This document shows, one piece after another, positions 30,079-33,340 of a stretch of DNA of 33,340 bases (position 1 is the stretch's first letter; every line of letters begins with the position of its first letter). The stretch is from Kineococcus vitellinus (lineage in GTDB: Bacteria > Actinomycetota > Actinomycetes > Actinomycetales > Kineococcaceae). The DNA is taken from the NCBI RefSeq assembly GCF_009906315.1, contig NZ_JAAALL010000011.1:1-33340 (forward strand), given 5' to 3'. A model generated the notes under the pieces. The model made no database searches. It was not told the origin of the DNA and saw nothing but the letters and a program-made list of their open reading frames with translations. Made by a program: the position numbers and the translations under genes.

Positions 30079-31179
30079 TCAGTGCACCTGGCGCTCGGAG
30101 AGCGGTCGTGCTGTCGACGAGCGGACGACGAGCTGGGTCGCCAGTTCGATGTGGTGGCTGTCCAGCCCGTGACCGTCGATCAGGCGGCGCAGGGTGCGGA
30201 ATGCGACGCGACCCATCTCCTGCAGCGGCGTGCGTACTGTCGTCAAGGGGGGTGTGGTCAGCGACGCGACGTAGGTGTCGTCGAAGCCGACCACGCTGAG
30301 GTCGGCGGGCACTTGCAGGCCAAGAGCGTGGGCTGCCTGGAGCACTCCCATGGCCACGAGGTCCGTGATGGCGAAGACCGCTGTCGGCCTGTTCCCGCGG
30401 GTGAGGAAGGTGGATGCGAGGCGAGCGCCGGTGGAGGAGTCGAGCTGCCCCCCTCCCACGATCGCGGCGTCGAAGGCGACTCCGTGCTTCTCCAACGCTG
30501 CCCGATAGCCGTGCAGGCGTGCGAGGTTGACGTCCGTGTCGTCGGGCCCGCCGATGTAGGCGATTCGGCGGTGGCCCAGCGCGAGCAGGTGCTCGGTGGC
30601 GGACACTCCGCCTGCCCAGTTGGTGGCACCGATGCTGACGACGTCCTCGTCAGGGGAGTGCACCGGGTCGATCACCACCAGGGGCAGGCCGGCCACCCTG
30701 AGCTCCCTGGCCTGTTGCGGCTGGATGTCACTGGTCACGAGCAAGACGCCCCGACGGTCCGCTGCACGCGGGTTCCTCATCCACGGCCGCTCGCCGTCAG
30801 AAGCGCCCCGCACCGCGAACTCGCTCACGATGACGTCGACGTCGTCCTCGCGGGCGGCTGCGACCACCCCGCGCTGGAGCTCCGTGGCGTAGGGGCTCAT
30901 GAAGTCGTCGAAGGCGAGTTCGATGGTGACGCGCTGGCTGGAGCTGCGACGACGAGTGGTGGGCACGTACCCCTGTTCGTCAAGGAGCCGTTGCACCTCG
31001 GCGCGTGTGCGAGGCCCCACGTCCTCGCGGCCGTGGATCACCTTGGAGACCGTGGCCAGGGAGACACCCGCCGCGGAGGCGACGATCGCGAGGGTCGTCT
31101 TGCGTTCGGAGGCAGGGACCGCTGGTGTGGCCGTGCCCTGCGGTGAGGAAGGCGGGGCCGTCACCTTGCGTCGAGCCAC
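30079..31179 (-). CDS. LacI-family repressor
   Basis: This 366-residue protein has a LacI helix-turn-helix and hinge at about residues 28-75 (TTLAIVASAAGVSLATVSKV; DVGPRTRAEVQRLLDEQGYV) and a periplasmic-binding-like effector domain (VTIELAFDDFMSPYATELQRG; GHRRIAYIGGP; AVFAITDLVAMGVLQAAHALG; LSVVGFDDTYVASLTTPPLTTVR). This group senses sugars or sugar acids. A 27-residue Pro/Thr-rich N-terminal extension precedes the DNA-binding domain. The GTG start follows AGGAGG by six bases. It is divergent from the damaged dehydrogenase/dehydratase locus, across a region with strong palindromes that are probably its operators. Its original target appears to be a sugar-acid catabolic gene. Confidence 0.93.
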   Translation of the reverse strand: MARRKVTAPPSSPQGTATPAVPASERKTTLAIVASAAGVSLATVSKVIHGREDVGPRTRAEVQRLLDEQGYVPTTRRRSSSQRVTIELAFDDFMSPYATELQRGVVAAAREDDVDVIVSEFAVRGASDGERPWMRNPRAADRRGVLLVTSDIQPQQARELRVAGLPLVVIDPVHSPDEDVVSIGATNWAGGVSATEHLLALGHRRIAYIGGPDDTDVNLARLHGYRAALEKHGVAFDAAIVGGGQLDSSTGARLASTFLTRGNRPTAVFAITDLVAMGVLQAAHALGLQVPADLSVVGFDDTYVASLTTPPLTTVRTPLQEMGRVAFRTLRRLIDGHGLDSHHIELATQLVVRSSTARPLSERQVH

Positions 31180-31288
31180 AGGGTCCTCCTGTCGAAGCTG
31201 CCGGCGCCGGGCGCCGCTGATCGTCGTGGGTACAGCATGGGCCCTGCGCCTCGCTCATGCGGACGGCACGCCGAGTGCTCCGCGGTGT

Positions 31289-31309
31289 GGTCACGAAATT
31301 TTCGTGACC
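31289..31309. promoter_or_regulatory. Near-ideal LacI-type operator
   Basis: A perfect palindrome with 10-bp arms (GGTCACGAAA and its reverse complement) around one central T lies 110 bases upstream of the LacI gene. Length and symmetry suit a LacI-family dimer. Confidence 0.65.
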
Positions 31310-31399
31310 TAGAGCCGTACCGCTCACGCAGTGCTTCGCCGCTCTCATCCGCGCCAGGACAGCACTAATGCCCTACGCGGGTGATGTGATGCTGAATGC

Positions 31400-31429
31400 T
31401 TGACAGGGGCCGAAAGCGTTGCCTACGGT
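31400..31429 (+). promoter_or_regulatory. Strong promoter with LacI-like site in the spacer
   Basis: TTGACA (31400-31405, a perfect -35) and TACGGT (31424-31429) are 18 bases apart. The spacer holds CGAAAGCGTTGCC (31411-31423), similar to LacI/CcpA-type half-symmetric operators. The start would be near 31436. Confidence 0.6.
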
Positions 31430-31446
31430 TGCGCGACGCTCTAAAA

Positions 31447-31460
31447 GCGAAAGTTTTCGC
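31447..31460. promoter_or_regulatory. Second LacI-type operator, just after the promoter
   Basis: GCGAAA-GT-TTTCGC has perfect 6-bp arms and sits about +11 to +24 from the predicted start, a classic repressing position. It shares the CGAAA/TTTCG core with the 21-base palindrome at 31289-31309. Confidence 0.55.
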
Positions 31461-31570
31461 CGCAATGGGGGGCAGATCGTGGAGTCACGTGGCGTGGCGG
31501 TGCATGGACGGCCGACGACTGCCAGCCACCTCGCGGTGGTGGTCGTGGCGACGCCCCGACGGGCTGCCCG

Positions 31571-32235
31571 TTGAGGGCCGCCCCGCTGCGCGGCCCTGAC
31601 GAGCTCGCCGTCGAGGACGTGGAGCTGGAAGCTCCCGGGCCGGTGAGCTGCGAGTGCCCGCAGAAGCCGTCGGGGTCTGCCACACCGAGCTGCACTACAT
31701 GAGCGGCGACATGACCTGCCCGCTGCCCGTCGTCCTCGGTCACGAGGGCGTAGGCATCCTGGAGCAGGTGGGAGACGAGGACCTCGACATCAGCGCCGAC
31801 GACGTCATCGTCGTGCACGGCGCCGGGCCCCGCGGCTACCCCGGCATGCCGGAGGTGTCCAACGTGCCGCTGCCCGCCAAGCTGCTGCGCGCCGGCGTCA
31901 GCGACATGGTGCGCATCAGCGACGGCCGGATCAGCGGCACGGGTTTCGGCGCGGTGGTCCTGCACGTGGCGCCCGAGGCCGCCGTCGGCGGCCCGCTCGG
32001 CCTGCTGCGCACCGGGGACGTCATCACCCTCGACGTCCCCGCCCGCCGCCTGGACGTGCAGCTGAGCGAGGAGGAGCTCGCCGCGCGCACCCCGTCCTGG
32101 GAGCGCGGCAGCGGCGTCGGCGACGGCGGCTGGCCGTGGCTGTACGCCGAGCACGTGCTGCAGGCCGACGAGGGCGCCGACCTGGACTTCCTGCGCGGCG
32201 CGCGCGGCAGCGCGGTGCCCCGCGACTCCCACTGA
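31571..32235 (+). pseudogene. Alcohol dehydrogenase-IlvD/Edd dehydratase chimera, frameshifted
   Basis: The first part is the N-terminus of a zinc alcohol dehydrogenase: RGPDELAVEDVELEAPGP, then, after one missing G at about 31642, VGVCHTELHYMSGD and PVVLGHEGVGILEQVGD. At about 31770-31790 it changes in frame into the C-terminus of an IlvD/Edd-family dehydratase (sugar-acid type): GPRGYPGMPEVSNVPLPAKL, MVRISDGRISGTGFGAVVLH and RTGDVITLDVPARRLDVQL, with a natural end. From 31654 on, one frame of 193 codons is open. Both enzymes lack their catalytic cores or cofactor domains, so activity is unlikely. The controlling promoter and operators upstream look intact. Confidence 0.7.
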
Positions 32236-32299
32236 AGCGCCCGCAGCACCCGCAGCACCCGCACCGACCCACCCACCGACCGATGCAGGAGGAACCGCG
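32236..32299. repeat. Short CCCGCAGCA repeats before an orphan start site
   Basis: The 9-mer CCCGCAGCA occurs in direct tandem about 2.5 times, followed by CCGACCCACCCACCGACCG. The stretch ends in a textbook AGGAGG ribosome site before the ATG at 32300. Confidence 0.5.
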
Positions 32300-32353
32300 A
32301 TGACCACCGGTGCCGACGCCCCCGCCCGCCGGGGACGGGCCCCCGCGCGGCGC
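32300..32353 (+). pseudogene. Orphan gene start: strong ribosome site, about 15 codons, then unrelated sequence
   Basis: GCAGGAGGAACCGCG-ATG is an excellent initiation site placed 64 bases after the dehydratase stop, as for the next gene of an operon. The first codons read TTGADAPARRGRAPARR. From about 32354 the sequence is the 3' end of the convergent VOC gene, and the open frame continues only as its Arg/Gly-rich shadow. I interpret it as a gene truncated by deletion or by insertion of the VOC segment. Its identity is lost. Confidence 0.4.
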
Positions 32354-33289
32354 TCAGCCGCTCGCGCCGGGGGTGGAGCCCGTGGGGACCAGCACCAGGG
32401 CGGTCCCGTCCGCGTCGACCAGCCGGCGGCCCGGGCCGCCCAGCGCGGAGCTGCGGGCCCCGCGCGCCCGCAACCGGCGCTCGGCGAGCTCCGGGTCCCC
32501 GGTCGCCAGCCCGATCGCCCGCAGGCCGGTGCGCCCCGGGTCGTCGGCGGGCGCGGGCAGCGGCTCGACGTCGTAGGAGAACAGCTCCAGCGTCCCGTGC
32601 CCCGCCGCCAGATAGCTGCGCACGTACCCGCGCTCGTCGCCCGGGTGCGGGACCTGCCCCAGGGCGGGCAGCGCCAGGTCGTCGCGGTAGGTCGCCAGCG
32701 CGCGGTCGAGGTCGGCGGTCGTGAGCGCCGCGTGGTCCAGCACGAGGGCCTCGCCGGGCGCGGCCGTCGCGTCCCGCTCGGAGACCAGTTCCGCGTTCCA
32801 CGTCGTCGTGTGGACCAGGCGCCCGGCGACCAGTTCCACGAGGGCGCCGTCGGGGTCGGAGAAGAACACGATGCGCACGTCGCCGAGCGCGGTCATCGGG
32901 GCGATGGCGAACGGCACGCCCGCCGCCGCCACGCGCTGCGCCCAGGCGTCGACGTCGGCCACCGTGAAACCCACGTGCCGCAGCCCCGACTGGTGGTTCA
33001 CCACCTGCCAGCCCGCCGGTTCCGGGCGCGGCCGGCGCACGAGGTGCACCAGGCCGCCACCGGCGTCCAGCCACGCCTCCTCGGCGGTGGCGGGCGCACC
33101 GGCGGCGGGGGACAGGCCCAGCAGGCCCGTCCAGAAGCCGAGGCTGCGCTCGAGGTCGACCACGCCGAGCTCCACGTGGTGCAGCGTCGTCCCGGGGGCG
33201 AGGGTCACGGCACCACTGGACACCCGCACCGGTGCGGCGTCAACCGCCTCCCCGGCCTCGACCCCCACGGCCACGACCCCCACGGCCAC
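32354..33289 (-). CDS. Two-domain VOC (glyoxalase/dioxygenase-fold) protein
   Basis: This protein of up to 311 residues has two vicinal-oxygen-chelate modules. Module 1 is about residues 36-158 (LHHVELGVVDLERSLGFWTGL; LRHVGFTVADVDAWAQRVAA; FFSDPDGALVELVAG). Module 2 is about 180-305 (LDHAALTTADLDRALATYRD; GTLELFSYDVEPL). Potential metal ligands are His37/38, His in LRHVGF and Glu in ALVELV. It could be a ring-cleavage-type or glyoxalase-like enzyme; the substrate is not predictable. The start is uncertain: the 33289 GTG opens with a (VGVVA) repeat and has no ribosome site, a GTG at 33208 begins right before the first module, and the frame also stays open to the window edge. Confidence 0.8.
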   Translation of the reverse strand: MAVGVVAVGVEAGEAVDAAPVRVSSGAVTLAPGTTLHHVELGVVDLERSLGFWTGLLGLSPAAGAPATAEEAWLDAGGGLVHLVRRPRPEPAGWQVVNHQSGLRHVGFTVADVDAWAQRVAAAGVPFAIAPMTALGDVRIVFFSDPDGALVELVAGRLVHTTTWNAELVSERDATAAPGEALVLDHAALTTADLDRALATYRDDLALPALGQVPHPGDERGYVRSYLAAGHGTLELFSYDVEPLPAPADDPGRTGLRAIGLATGDPELAERRLRARGARSSALGGPGRRLVDADGTALVLVPTGSTPGASG

Positions 33290-33290
33290 G
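33261..33290. repeat. 15-base tandem repeat at the VOC gene start
   Basis: ACCCCCACGGCCACG occurs exactly twice in tandem, with a partial third copy after it. Read on minus it encodes a repeated Val-Ala-Val-Gly-Val stretch if translation starts this far upstream. Confidence 0.7.
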
Positions 33291-33340
33291 ACCCCGACGG
33301 TTTCGGGCGCGCCCGCGTCCCGGCTGCGGGGGCGCTGTGA

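Noticed and set aside
32300-33340. 346-codon plus-strand gene with a strong ribosome site
   Set aside because: Only the first about 15 codons look independent; the rest is the Arg/Gly/Gln-rich shadow of the VOC gene, so it is listed as a truncated start.
1-33340. Horizontal transfer or mobile-element origin of the whole island
   Set aside because: Base composition and codon bias look uniform by eye, and no integrase, transposase, tRNA or flanking att-like repeat is visible in the window.

Overview
The window is high-GC DNA from an actinobacterium. The evidence is the strong third-position G/C bias, frequent GTG starts, GGAGG-type ribosome sites and the regulator mix. Several catabolic enzymes match actinobacterial types; the ring-cleavage dioxygenase, for example, keeps the residue numbering of the Brevibacterium/Arthrobacter enzymes. 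Genus cannot be fixed from sequence alone. I see no tRNA, rRNA, CRISPR array, transposase or phage gene.

Layout. (1) 1-3.2 kb: the first codons of a gene leaving the left edge, a Tat-exported YtcJ-type amidohydrolase, and a divergent LuxR-type regulator. (2) 3.2-10 kb, minus strand: an aldehyde dehydrogenase, a TetR regulator, then a tightly overlapping unit of topaquinone copper amine oxidase, APC-type amine/amino-acid permease and a His/Met-rich membrane protein. (3) 10-13.5 kb: a GMC flavin oxidoreductase (plus), and AraC/FeaR-like and IclR regulators (minus). (4) 13.7-17.4 kb: a MobA-type 3-hydroxybenzoate 4-monooxygenase divergent from the IclR gene, converging on a ThDP-dependent decarboxylase/synthase across a perfect 21-bp hairpin. 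(5) 18.4-28.8 kb: a homoprotocatechuate (3,4-dihydroxyphenylacetate) meta-cleavage cluster. It has an MHS-type MFS transporter, succinate-semialdehyde dehydrogenase, hpaD, hpaE and a GntR regulator on minus, and an unusual FAH-RraA fusion in the hpaG position, hpaH and hpaI on plus. (6) 28.8-33.3 kb: a decayed region with a frameshifted TRIC-channel gene joined to an MFS tail, a LacI regulator with clear operators, an alcohol-dehydrogenase/dehydratase chimera, a gene start with no body, and a two-domain VOC protein.

Working together (inference from families and order): the permease imports an aromatic amine such as tyramine, dopamine or phenylethylamine. The copper amine oxidase makes the arylacetaldehyde and an aldehyde dehydrogenase makes the arylacetate. 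After ring hydroxylation to homoprotocatechuate, HpaD cleaves the ring, HpaE oxidises the semialdehyde, the FAH-RraA protein would isomerise/decarboxylate, HpaH hydrates, and HpaI releases pyruvate and succinic semialdehyde. The neighbouring succinate-semialdehyde dehydrogenase then feeds the TCA cycle. No HpaBC hydroxylase and no HpaF isomerase are present here. The MobA-type enzyme would open a second route, from 3-hydroxybenzoate to protocatechuate.

The points most worth a second look are the FAH-RraA fusion, the operator-rich divergent promoters at 13.65 kb and 25.5 kb, the short tandem repeats in almost every intergenic gap of the cluster, the possible copper-handling membrane protein behind the amine oxidase, and the recombination scars at the right end.
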